The notes: generated by a model not told the origin, from the sequence alone. 18,539 nt of DNA from Lachnospiraceae bacterium (GCA_017620055.1 JAFZRD010000168.1:1-18539); one strand, 5' to 3'. Counted from the stretch's first letter, positions 9,061 to 16,088 are shown. Made by a program: numbers and translations.

Positions 9061-9546
9061 ATGGGCAATATGATAAAGGTGGGCATGGCTGACCTTAAGC
9101 TGTGCAAAGCACCTGATGCAGTAACAACACTCGGTCTCGGATCGTGTGTCGGGATCGCGATAAGGGATCCCATCACAAAGATCGGAGGACTGGCACATAT
9201 AATGCTTCCCGACAGCACGCAGTTCTCGGGAACGGTAAATATCCCGAAGTATGCGGACACCGGCGCCAAGGAGCTTGTCAGGCTGATAGTCGAAGCCGGA
9301 GGAAACCGTCAGAGGCTTGTCGCAAAGATCGCGGGCGGGGCAGCAATGTTCTCGTTCCAGGGCAAGACCGATGTGGCTGCGGTCGGACAGAGAAATGTCG
9401 AGGCGGTAAAGAAAGTACTCGCCGAACTCAAGATCAAGATCCTTGCGGAGGATACCGGTCTCAACTTCGGTCGTACCGTTGAATTTTATCCCGAGACCGG
9501 AGACTACATAATCAAGGCTGTCGGTAAGGGAGTCAAGACAATCTAG
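9061..9546 (+). CDS. cheD: Chemoreceptor glutamine deamidase CheD
   Basis: CheD deamidates receptor glutamines and, by binding CheC, links CheY-P level to receptor activity. The 161-residue protein carries the catalytic Cys at C29 in LGLGSCVG, the His at H46 in GGLAHIMLP, and a Thr (T23) in the expected position, so the enzyme should be active. GAGG at 9051-9054 is 6 bases from the ATG at 9061; a second ATG three codons later is less well placed. CheC and CheD adjacent in this order match the Bacillus-type adaptation system rather than the E. coli type. No cheR, cheY or receptor gene is in the window; they must lie elsewhere. Confidence 0.95.
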   Translation: MGNMIKVGMADLKLCKAPDAVTTLGLGSCVGIAIRDPITKIGGLAHIMLPDSTQFSGTVNIPKYADTGAKELVRLIVEAGGNRQRLVAKIAGGAAMFSFQGKTDVAAVGQRNVEAVKKVLAELKIKILAEDTGLNFGRTVEFYPETGDYIIKAVGKGVKTI

Positions 9547-9567
9547 GAAACGGATGCACTGCGTTTT

Positions 9568-9882
9568 ATGAATACGAAGAAAATACCTGCCCTCGTAATG
9601 CTGTCGGCAGGTGCGGTCTCAACGATCGTCACTTATATCAACGGTTATGATCTTACCGAAATGCTGGCGATACTGGTACTGACTCTTGTAGTCTTTCTGA
9701 TAATCGGAGTCATTATCAAATTGATCTTTGATTCATTTCATATCGAAGAACCGGATGAAGACAGGGTCGATGACGAAGGGGAAGTCGTCGAGAAGACTGA
9801 GATTTCGGAAGATGAAGAAGCAGAGGATGCAGGAGCCGCTTCATTCGAAGAGGGAGACGAAAGGGATGAAGAAGGCGCATAG
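9568..9882 (+). CDS. Small membrane protein with acidic tail, unknown function
   Basis: I do not recognise a named family. The 104-residue protein has two hydrophobic segments (about 7-24 and 31-55), separated by a short polar turn (INGYDLTE). A strongly acidic, Glu/Asp-rich C-terminal tail follows (about 58-104) with few positive charges. This predicts a small hairpin membrane protein with the tail probably in the cytoplasm. It sits between cheD and fliA, 21 bases after the former and 8 before the latter, so it is co-transcribed with flagellar genes. No good ribosome site precedes its ATG; instead a five-codon reading frame at 9554-9571 with an AGGA site overlaps the start as ATGA, which suggests coupled initiation. 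A flagellar role is inferred from position only. Confidence 0.75.
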   Translation: MNTKKIPALVMLSAGAVSTIVTYINGYDLTEMLAILVLTLVVFLIIGVIIKLIFDSFHIEEPDEDRVDDEGEVVEKTEISEDEEAEDAGAASFEEGDERDEEGA

Positions 9883-9890
9883 GGGGGCTC

Positions 9891-10658
9891 ATGGATGACA
9901 AGGCAAAACTGAAGTTATGGAAGGATTATACAGCGAATCCTTCGCCCGAACTTCGGGAAAAACTCATATTGGAGTATGCTCCGCTCGTTAAACTGGTAGC
10001 GGGGCGACTTTCCATGTATCTGGGTTATAACGTCGAGTATGATGATCTTTGCGGATACGGTATTTTCGGACTCATCGACGCTATCGACAAATTTGATGCG
10101 GGCAAAGACGTCAAATTTGAAACATATGCATCACTTCGTATAAGAGGATCAATTCTCGATCAGATCAGAAAAATGGACTGGATACCCAGAACGGTCCGTC
10201 AGCGTCAGAAACAGATAAGCGCGGCGATATCGGAAGTCGAAGCCCAGACGGGCAAGACCGCGACCGACGAACAGGTCGCGATGGCTCTAGGTATAACCGA
10301 AGATGAATATGCCGGCTGGCAGGCACAGATGAACGTGACCAATCTGGTCTCACTCGATGATTTTGTCGAGCAGGGAAGCGATGTGGCCGATAACCGCGGA
10401 TTGTCATCGCAGATAGCCAGACCCGAAGAACATATTGAGAACGAAGAACTTAAGAAAATGCTCGCCGATTCACTCAATCTCCTGACGGAGAAAGAGAGGA
10501 TGGTGGTCGTGCTTTATTACTACGAGGAACTGACTCTGAAGGAAATCAGCAATGTCCTTGAAGTATCCGAGTCGAGAGTCTCACAGCTCCATACGAAAGC
10601 CCTTGGCAAGATGAAGACAAAGCTGGGCGGCTACATGGGAATATTAACAACCGGTTAA
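9891..10658 (+). CDS. fliA: Flagellar sigma factor FliA/SigD (sigma-28)
   Basis: This alternative sigma factor directs transcription of late flagellar, motility and chemotaxis genes. The 255 residues contain region 2 (about 30-100, with YDDLCGYGIFGLIDAIDKFD and FETYASLRIRGSILDQIR), region 3 (about 105-165) and region 4 (about 195-248), whose LTLKEISNVLEVSESRVSQL is the helix-turn-helix for the -35 element. The WIPRTVRQRQK boundary is typical of the FliA/WhiG/SigD family. AGGGGGG at 9881-9887 lies just before the ATG, overlapping the stop of the upstream small gene. Position at the end of the che block matches Bacillus sigD. Control by an anti-sigma factor FlgM is expected but flgM is not in the window. 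Confidence 0.96.
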   Translation: MDDKAKLKLWKDYTANPSPELREKLILEYAPLVKLVAGRLSMYLGYNVEYDDLCGYGIFGLIDAIDKFDAGKDVKFETYASLRIRGSILDQIRKMDWIPRTVRQRQKQISAAISEVEAQTGKTATDEQVAMALGITEDEYAGWQAQMNVTNLVSLDDFVEQGSDVADNRGLSSQIARPEEHIENEELKKMLADSLNLLTEKERMVVVLYYYEELTLKEISNVLEVSESRVSQLHTKALGKMKTKLGGYMGILTTG

Positions 10659-10687
10659 ACAATAACACATCGAAGAGGGACACTGCC

Positions 10688-12286
10688 ATGAAAAACGGTT
10701 ACTTCAAGCTCGTACTTACCGATAACGAATCATACGTTACTCTCTATCCTCCTATGGACGGCGGCGAACCGATCCAGGTCGATGAGATGAGGGATTATCT
10801 CGTTGCGAAAGGATTTCCCGATGTTGACATCGTATCGCTCAAAAAGATATGCGAGACGCTCGCCAAACCCCAGAATGTCAAGATAGCGAACAAGAAGGGA
10901 ATACCGTGTCCCGAGAGTTTTATCGTGCGCATCTCTCAGGACAAGATGAAGGCGGTGTGCAGATTCTATCCCCCTTCGACAAGCGGTGCGCAGCTGACAG
11001 ATGCTGATATCAAGAGTACCTTAAAGCTCCAGGGAGTCAACAAGGGTATCGATGATGCGGCGATAGCCGATTTTCTCAAGAACAGAGTATATTGTACGGA
11101 TTACGTACTTGCAAAAGGTGTCGAGCCCACAAACGGACAGGATGCCAGCATAGAGTATTTTTTCAACACCAATCCGAACTTAAAGCCCAAGCTCAACGAG
11201 GACGGTTCGGTAGATTTCTTCTCGCTCTCGGCGATCAGTATCGTCAATGCCGGCGACAAGCTCGCAACGCTTACGCGCGAGATACCCGGAGAGCCGGGAT
11301 TCAACGTTGTAGGTGATACGCTTCCGCCGAAGGAAGTCAAGAAGCTCATGCTCAAGTACGGCAGGAACATCGAGCTTACGGATGACGAACTGACGATAGT
11401 ATCGACCGTTAACGGACATGCTTCTCTTGTAGAGGGAAAGGTATTCGTATCCGATGTTTACGAGGTTTCAGATGTTGACACATCGACAGGTAACATCGAT
11501 TATGCCGGAAATGTCTGCGTTCTCGGTAATGTTAAAACGGGATACTGCGTGAGGGCCGAGGGTGACGTTGAGGTAAGGGGCGTCGTGGAGAGCGCGATGG
11601 TCGAGGCGACCGGTAATGTCACGATAGCCCGCGGAATGAACGGAATGGGCAAGGGCACGATAATCGCCGGCGGCAATGTCATATCGAAGTTCATTGAGAA
11701 TGCAAAAGTCACAGCCGGCGGATATGTTCACTCCGAGGCCATTCTTCACAGTAATGTCGTTGCAAAAGGCGATGTTGAAGTGACGGGTAAGAAAGGATTC
11801 ATTACAGGCGGAGTTGTCAGGACTCCCGGTACGGTTTCGTGCAAGATCATAGGATCGACGATGGGTGTCACGACCGAGATAGAAGTCGGGTCCGATCCGA
11901 AGCTCAAGCTCAAGGCACAGTCGCTCACCGCGGAGATCGCGGAGGCAAGGAAGAAGGTCGAGCAGGCCGAACCGGTAATACTCACGTTTTCCCAAAAGCT
12001 CAAGGCCGGAGAGAAGCTCCGTCCCGAGCAGATCATATATTTTAAACAGGCCTCACAGGCATACAAGGAGCTGAAGGCGAACCTTGATGCCAAGGTCGAA
12101 GAGATGAACAAGCTCATGGAGGTGCTTGACGAATCGAGCGCGACCGAGAGTTGCGTCAAGGTCGAGGGATTCGCGTATCCCGGAACGAAGATCACGATAA
12201 GCGATACCACAACGACGATCTCGACCGCTGTCCAGCACAGCAAGTTTGTCAAAGAAGGCGCAGATGTTCGCATAAGAGGACTGTGA
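10688..12286 (+). CDS. fapA: FapA (DUF342) flagellar assembly family protein
   Basis: The 532-residue protein matches the FapA/DUF342 layout: an N-terminal alpha/beta portion (about 1-250) including the conserved REIPGEPGFNVVGD segment, and a right-handed beta-helix made of short Gly-Asn/Asp turns (about 262-400, e.g. GNVCVLGNV, GDVEVRGVV, GGNVISKFI). A long charged coiled coil (about 405-482) and a short beta C-terminal tail (about 485-532) follow. FapA proteins are associated with flagellar assembly and regulatory polymers in several bacteria; the exact activity is unsettled. AGAGGGA at 10674-10680 is 7 bases before the ATG. It follows fliA by 29 bases and is followed after one base by the next ATG. 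The beta-helix resembles in style the bactofilin encoded at 17126-18142. Confidence 0.88.
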   Translation: MKNGYFKLVLTDNESYVTLYPPMDGGEPIQVDEMRDYLVAKGFPDVDIVSLKKICETLAKPQNVKIANKKGIPCPESFIVRISQDKMKAVCRFYPPSTSGAQLTDADIKSTLKLQGVNKGIDDAAIADFLKNRVYCTDYVLAKGVEPTNGQDASIEYFFNTNPNLKPKLNEDGSVDFFSLSAISIVNAGDKLATLTREIPGEPGFNVVGDTLPPKEVKKLMLKYGRNIELTDDELTIVSTVNGHASLVEGKVFVSDVYEVSDVDTSTGNIDYAGNVCVLGNVKTGYCVRAEGDVEVRGVVESAMVEATGNVTIARGMNGMGKGTIIAGGNVISKFIENAKVTAGGYVHSEAILHSNVVAKGDVEVTGKKGFITGGVVRTPGTVSCKIIGSTMGVTTEIEVGSDPKLKLKAQSLTAEIAEARKKVEQAEPVILTFSQKLKAGEKLRPEQIIYFKQASQAYKELKANLDAKVEEMNKLMEVLDESSATESCVKVEGFAYPGTKITISDTTTTISTAVQHSKFVKEGADVRIRGL

Positions 12287-12287
12287 T

Positions 12288-12599
12288 ATGATATCACCGC
12301 TTGAGAACAACAACATGGTCATGCGTGCGATGGACTTCTCGGTCATCAAACAGAACGAGAACGATCATCCGCAGACACAGCATGTCCTGATTCAGGAGAA
12401 TATCGAGAAGCACGACGATTCAAACGTCAAGACCGTTCATACGAAGGACAATGCCGACAAGTCCGGCACCGAGCATGATGCCAAGGAAGAAGGCAGGAAC
12501 AAGTACTTCTCGACCCGCAACACCAAGAAGAAGAACGAAGTCCCGGATGAAGGAATAGTCATTCCTCTCAATACGGGCGGATTCAATATAACCATTTGA
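12288..12599 (+). CDS. Small hydrophilic protein downstream of fapA, unknown function
   Basis: A 103-residue, highly charged, soluble protein with no membrane segment or recognisable domain. The N-terminus (MISPLENNNMVMRAMDFSVIK) has the only hydrophobic character, suggesting a short helix. The middle is rich in His, Asp, Asn and Lys and likely disordered; the segment HDAKEEGRNKYF and a C-terminal GGFNITI look like conserved anchor points. I recall similar short proteins after fapA in Lachnospiraceae flagellar clusters, but cannot verify this here. AGAGGA at 12275-12280, inside the end of fapA, is 7 bases from the ATG, and only one base separates it from the fapA stop, so it is surely translated with fapA. 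Function is unknown; a flagellar-assembly partner of FapA is a guess. Confidence 0.75.
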   Translation: MISPLENNNMVMRAMDFSVIKQNENDHPQTQHVLIQENIEKHDDSNVKTVHTKDNADKSGTEHDAKEEGRNKYFSTRNTKKKNEVPDEGIVIPLNTGGFNITI

Positions 12600-12627
12600 T
12601 CGTCATTATGCAGTCTGGGAGGGTAGA

Positions 12628-13578
12628 ATGACACCGATGGAAATAGCACTCCTTGCAACGGGAGTGATTATTTTTGTAATAAGCTTTCTGATGCCGGAGG
12701 TTCCGATGAAGAAGTCCTCCAGGGAGATCGCTGCCGAAAAAGAAGAGGCAAGGCGTCTCGTTGAGCAGGAAGTCGACACCATGAGACTGAGGGTCGGCGA
12801 GGCTACGAACGAGACGGTTGAGTTCGCCGTTGACAAGGCCGAGCGTTCACTCGAGAAAGTGTCGAACGAGAAGATCATGGCAGTCGGCGAATACGCCGGG
12901 ACCGTGCTCGAGGAGATCAACAAGAATCATCAGGAAGTGATGTTCCTCTATGATATGCTCAAGGACAAGCAGACCGCTCTTTCCAACACGATCAGGGAGG
13001 CGGATGCCGCGGTGAGCAAGATCGAGACGATCTCGCATGATGCGATGGATGCATCCGAGACGCTCCTTCGCGGTATGAGCGTTGCTTCCGTATCACAGAA
13101 GGGACTGACGAACGAGCAGAAGTCCGTGTTCGACATAGAGATACCCGATGCCAAGCCCGTCGTGTTTGAGAACGGCCCGGCCGCTGCCGCGACCGGAAAA
13201 TCACCCAAGTCAAAAGGTATCGCACTGACACAGTCAAAGATTGAGGCACAGCTTCTCGGGATCGACAAGCCCGAAGACGCTATAGCCAAAGCGATAACCG
13301 CCGATGCGCCGGAACCCCTGAAGGAAAAGGTTGTTTACGATATCCTGTCGGGCGGGGCATATAAGGGCGGAAACATCGTGAACGTCGAATCACCCGCCGA
13401 AGGTGCCGCAACAACGGCAGATTTCGAGGCGATGGGAAGAGACGACACACAGGCTCCGGCAAACAATAACGACAAGATACTGGCAATGGCGCAGCAGGGT
13501 CTTGATACCGTGCAGATAGCCAAGACACTCGGACTCGGGGTCGGGGAAGTCAAGCTGGTATTGGATCTTTTTAAGTAA
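12628..13578 (+). CDS. SwrB-like / DUF6115-type membrane coiled-coil protein
   Basis: The 316 residues start with one membrane helix (about 4-23), with almost nothing on the outer side. A long charged, coiled-coil cytoplasmic region (about 30-145) and a low-complexity Ala/Pro/Gly-rich linker (about 175-280) come next. The C-terminal motif (about 283-316; ILAMAQQGLDTVQIAKTLGL followed by a GEVKLVLDLF segment) looks like a helix-turn-helix. A single N-terminal anchor, a coiled coil and this C-terminal motif fit the DUF6115 group, and the location after the sigma factor gene matches Bacillus subtilis swrB, which activates the flagellar export apparatus. The length is about twice SwrB because of the linker. 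GGGAGGG at 12617-12623 precedes the ATG by 4 bases. The family link is from memory and position; the functional equivalence is inferred. Confidence 0.65.
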   Translation: MTPMEIALLATGVIIFVISFLMPEVPMKKSSREIAAEKEEARRLVEQEVDTMRLRVGEATNETVEFAVDKAERSLEKVSNEKIMAVGEYAGTVLEEINKNHQEVMFLYDMLKDKQTALSNTIREADAAVSKIETISHDAMDASETLLRGMSVASVSQKGLTNEQKSVFDIEIPDAKPVVFENGPAAAATGKSPKSKGIALTQSKIEAQLLGIDKPEDAIAKAITADAPEPLKEKVVYDILSGGAYKGGNIVNVESPAEGAATTADFEAMGRDDTQAPANNNDKILAMAQQGLDTVQIAKTLGLGVGEVKLVLDLFK

Positions 13579-13587
13579 GGTAAAATC

Positions 13588-14319
13588 ATGAAACTCAAAT
13601 ATTATCTCAGAGGCCTTGGTATCGGCATTGCGGTGACCGCTGTCGTGATGGGCCTCGCTCTTTCGAAAAACACAAAAGAGTCGATGACCGACGAGGAGAT
13701 CAAGGAGAGGGCGGCCCAGCTCGGCATGGTCGAGGAGGACCGTACGCTCGTGTCGACACCGACCGCGACGCCGACGCCGACAGCTACACCAACGCCAACT
13801 CCAACGCCAACTCCTACACCGACGCCAACACCGACGCCAACGCCAACGCCGACACCAACGCCGACACCGACACCAACGCCGACACCAACGCCGACACCAA
13901 CGCCGACCAAGACGCCGACACCAACGCCAACTCCAACGCCGACACCAACACCAACGCCGACACCAACGCCAACGCCGACAGCTACACCGACGCCGACGCC
14001 AACACCGACGCCGACACCGACTCCAAAGCCGACCAAGACGCCTACACCTACACCTACACCGACACCGACACCCACGCCGGCACCCACGAAGACTCCGGCT
14101 CCTTCTGGAACGGGCAAGGGCGCCACGATAAACGTTACGAAGGGAAGCGGTTCGGAGACAGTCTGCAACCAGCTTAAGGCTGCAGGCGTCATAACGAATG
14201 CCGCGGAGTTCAACTCATATCTGTGTGCGCACGGTTATGACAGGAGGATCTCAACGGGTGATCATACGATACCCGCGGGAGCCGGTTTTGAAGAGATAGC
14301 AAAGATCATATGCAGATAG
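13588..14319 (+). CDS. Membrane-anchored Thr-Pro repeat protein with small MltG-like C-terminal domain
   Basis: Three parts are visible in the 243 residues. The first is an N-terminal membrane helix (about 8-26) and a short charged stretch (27-55). The second is a Thr-Pro repeat arm of about 115 residues (57-171), interrupted by a few TA, TK, PK and PA units. The third is a compact C-terminal domain (176-243). That domain ([16 protein letters not shown], then AGVI, an F-x-x-Y-L helix, an [10 protein letters not shown] turn and FEEIAKII) resembles the LysM-like N-terminal subdomain of the MltG/YceG lytic transglycosylase, without the catalytic domain that would follow. It also has three Cys. 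The expected topology is inside-anchor, outside repeat arm, wall-facing domain, so it might reach into or sense peptidoglycan. The ribosome site is weak (TAAGG at 13576-13580). No function is established. Confidence 0.7.
   Translation: MKLKYYLRGLGIGIAVTAVVMGLALSKNTKESMTDEEIKERAAQLGMVEEDRTLVSTPTATPTPTATPTPTPTPTPTPTPTPTPTPTPTPTPTPTPTPTPTPTPTPTKTPTPTPTPTPTPTPTPTPTPTPTATPTPTPTPTPTPTPKPTKTPTPTPTPTPTPTPAPTKTPAPSGTGKGATINVTKGSGSETVCNQLKAAGVITNAAEFNSYLCAHGYDRRISTGDHTIPAGAGFEEIAKIICR
13756..14100 (+). repeat. Six-base (ACN CCN) tandem repeat array coding (Thr-Pro)n
   Basis: About 345 bases of ACN-CCN hexamers encode the Thr-Pro arm. Most units differ at third positions (aca/acg/act, ccg/cca/cct), so the array is imperfect, but a 12-base unit (acaccaacgccg) repeats perfectly three times at 13870-13905 with a further copy at 13852-13863, a sign of recent slippage or unequal crossing-over. 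Length changes in whole hexamers would keep the frame. The opposite strand is also open through the array, as expected for this composition, and is not a gene. Confidence 0.95.
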
Positions 14320-14329
14320 GGGAGCGGCT

Positions 14330-15196
14330 ATGACGTTTGAGGAGTATTGGGAGCATTATACCGACGTTAAGAGCATGCTCATGTTTCTCGCGCTTGCCCT
14401 TGCGTTCTCGGTCATATGCGTGTTCTATATACTGATGATAGTCTTCTGCCAGGCGAGATTCGTCGACAGGAGCCAGAGGAGACAGTTCTACTACGAGAAA
14501 GCCAATAACACCATCCAGCGATTTTACGAGATGGTATTCTCGGGAGCATCGATACTGTCTTTTCTTGCGATTTATTATCTGATAGACAGATTTGTTCCGG
14601 GAGGTTCGTCATTCAGGGAATTCTGGGATCAGTACAAGGATTTCCTGTTGCTGTTCCTGATCCTTTTGTCCATAGTGGTCAACAATATACTGGACAGGCT
14701 CCTGATCCCGCTTCACAAGATGACAACGGGCGACAGGGGCAGCATAAGGATCCTCGGAATGGTATATGTGATACTGATATTCATGTATATCAAGTTCATA
14801 TACGAGAATGACAATTATGACGGCTTCATCATGTATTTTCTCGGCCTGATGATCGGACGTTTCATCTATTTCGATGTTTCGTTCAGGGAAACGATCAAAA
14901 CGTTCCTTGAGGCGCTTTCCAACTTCCCCCTGCTGATCCTCGGACTGGCATATACCGCATTTATGGCATATACAGGCTTTACGTCTGATTATCTCCTCGT
15001 GGGCAACGGGGTGCTCGTGTCAACGTTCATAGCCCATATATTCATGATCGTCGCGATCTTCATCATCCATCACAGCCATTTCATGGCGATCTTCGTCAGA
15101 AAACCGAGGGTATCGCATGTGCCGCCCGTCGGGGAATATGATGTCGAGGATGAGGATTACTATGAATATGACGACTATGACGAATATGAAGAATAA
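14330..15196 (+). CDS. Seven-pass membrane protein with acidic Tyr-rich tail, unknown function
   Basis: No family is recognised. The 288 residues show about seven hydrophobic segments (approximately 16-40, 66-86, 104-125, 142-160, 167-184, 197-216 and 220-252). A basic loop follows the first (QARFVDRSQRRQF), and the C-terminal tail is strikingly acidic and Tyr-rich (YDVEDEDYYEYDDYDEYEE). His residues cluster at the end of the last segment (HHSHF). The positive-inside rule places the basic loop and thus the next segments facing the cytoplasm. GGAG at 14321-14324 is 5 bases from the ATG and overlaps the leader next to the previous stop, so it is co-translated with the Thr-Pro gene. No enzyme motif, ABC or transporter signature is seen. 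It is the last gene before the first clear promoter in the window, so it may be the last gene of the flagellar transcript. Confidence 0.8.
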   Translation: MTFEEYWEHYTDVKSMLMFLALALAFSVICVFYILMIVFCQARFVDRSQRRQFYYEKANNTIQRFYEMVFSGASILSFLAIYYLIDRFVPGGSSFREFWDQYKDFLLLFLILLSIVVNNILDRLLIPLHKMTTGDRGSIRILGMVYVILIFMYIKFIYENDNYDGFIMYFLGLMIGRFIYFDVSFRETIKTFLEALSNFPLLILGLAYTAFMAYTGFTSDYLLVGNGVLVSTFIAHIFMIVAIFIIHHSHFMAIFVRKPRVSHVPPVGEYDVEDEDYYEYDDYDEYEE

Positions 15197-15299
15197 TTTT
15201 TAAAAATCCTGGACCATTTCGGACAGATGATACGTCTTATTTAGTGAATAGGAAAATCGGGTAGAAAAGAACCGTTTTCGTCACATGAGAAAATAAATG

Positions 15300-15349
15300 T
15301 AATATTTTTTTAAAAAAGTGTTGCATTTCATAGGATTATGTGACATAAT
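15300..15349 (+). promoter_or_regulatory. Sigma-A type promoter of CAP-family gene
   Basis: TTGCAT at 15321-15326 and CATAAT at 15344-15349 are separated by exactly 17 bases, giving a strong -35/-10 pair. The 20 bases before it are A/T only apart from one G (a T7 run at 15305-15311 followed by A6), resembling an UP element. Start of transcription would be near 15356, giving a leader of about 58 bases. The 124 bases between the previous stop (15196) and this promoter hold no convincing terminator or gene. Confidence 0.75.
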
Positions 15350-15374
15350 CTAAGTAACCGAAGGAATGTGTGTA

Positions 15375-15392
15375 TCTGTGCGCGTGCACAGA
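15375..15392 (+). promoter_or_regulatory. 5' leader hairpin before CAP-family gene
   Basis: TCTGTGC (15375-15381) pairs perfectly with GCACAGA (15386-15392) around a GCGT loop, forming a seven-base-pair stem in the short leader. It ends 7 bases before the AGGAGG site (15400-15405) and does not cover it. It may stabilise the mRNA 5' end; no U-run follows, so it is not a terminator. Confidence 0.5.
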
Positions 15393-15413
15393 CGATGTTA
15401 GGAGGTTCGAATT

Positions 15414-15983
15414 ATGAATAAGAAATTGATAGCCGGTTTAGCTGCAGGAGGATTGCTGGTAGCATCAGCGGCAGCGTATTTCGGAATAGCAGGCGGTAGC
15501 AAGACAGGCCTCTACGACGAATTCGCTAAGCGTTCACTTGCAGAGATCCAGAGTGAAGAAGTTACATATCTCGACAGCGAAGCAGTTGCTCTTTCAAATG
15601 CTTCCGATGTTGATACGGGACTCCGCGCAGAAGCTCTTGAAGCTTATAATCAGGTTAACGAAGAGAGAGCAGCGGCAGGTCTTGACAGCCTCAAGTGGGA
15701 TCAGAACCTTGAGACGGTCTGCTCGGTTAGAGCTAAAGAGTGCTCACAGAAGTTCTCACATACACGTCCTAACGGCAAGGCGTGGTACACAGTCAACAGT
15801 AAGATCCAGGGTGGCGAGAACCTCGCATTCGGTTTCGATAACGCATCAGATGCAGTTGAAGCTTGGATGAACAGCCCTACACACAGAGACAACATTCTTT
15901 ACGATGAGTTCGCAAAGGTTGCCATCGGTATCTACGAAGATGACGGCGGCACATGCTACTGGGCACAGGAATACGGTTATTGA
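15414..15983 (+). CDS. Exported CAP/SCP (YkwD-like) domain protein
   Basis: The 189 residues begin with an N-terminal membrane or signal segment (about 4-24, with AxA-type sites near 18-22), then a short spacer (25-75) and a CAP domain (about 76-189). Diagnostic CAP features are present: VNEERAAAGLDSLKWD near the start, H116 in FSHTRPNGKAW, E135 in GGENLAFG, H157 in NSPTHRDNIL and the final WAQEYG. CAP-domain proteins of bacteria (YkwD, SafA-linked types) are extracellular; their exact activity is unclear. Cys at 103, 110 and 181 could form a disulphide. The AGGAGG at 15400-15405 is 8 bases from the ATG. The gene stands alone between a promoter and a terminator, so it is likely highly and separately expressed; frequent GCT/CTT/AAG codons differ slightly from the flagellar genes. 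Confidence 0.85.
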   Translation: MNKKLIAGLAAGGLLVASAAAYFGIAGGSKTGLYDEFAKRSLAEIQSEEVTYLDSEAVALSNASDVDTGLRAEALEAYNQVNEERAAAGLDSLKWDQNLETVCSVRAKECSQKFSHTRPNGKAWYTVNSKIQGGENLAFGFDNASDAVEAWMNSPTHRDNILYDEFAKVAIGIYEDDGGTCYWAQEYGY

Positions 15984-16008
15984 TCAATTCACAATTCATA
16001 TGATATAA

Positions 16009-16038
16009 GCGCCTGCCATACGGCAGGCGTTCTTTTTA
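16009..16038 (+). terminator. Intrinsic terminator after CAP-family gene
   Basis: CGCCTGCC at 16010-16017 pairs perfectly with GGCAGGCG at 16022-16029 around an ATAC loop (extended by a G-T pair), followed by TTCTTTTTAT. A GC-rich eight-base stem with a T-run is a classic rho-independent terminator, 26 bases after the stop codon. It isolates the CAP gene from the deacetylase. Confidence 0.93.
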
Positions 16039-16088
16039 TCTCTCATGACTCCCACCCTTATAAAATAACATCGTTAAACATTTACAAA

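Noticed and set aside
10385..10392. GCCGATAA, a FliA-type -10 motif inside fliA
   Set aside because: No TAAA-like element lies 14-16 bases upstream; taken as chance in coding sequence.
13602..14213. Long minus-strand open frame rich in Val-Gly repeats, opposite the Thr-Pro gene
   Set aside because: It is the mirror of the ACN-CCN hexamers, has no ribosome site or membrane/signal logic, and lies entirely inside a well-formed + strand gene.
15194..15230. Possible terminator after the seven-pass gene (ATTTTTAAAAAT and a CTG..CAG stem)
   Set aside because: The palindrome is short and A/T only, the stem has mismatches and no T-run follows; end of the transcript here is not supported by a structure.
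15197..15413. Riboswitch, such as c-di-GMP type, in the CAP leader
   Set aside because: After the promoter only about 58 bases of leader remain, with one simple hairpin and no conserved aptamer sequence.
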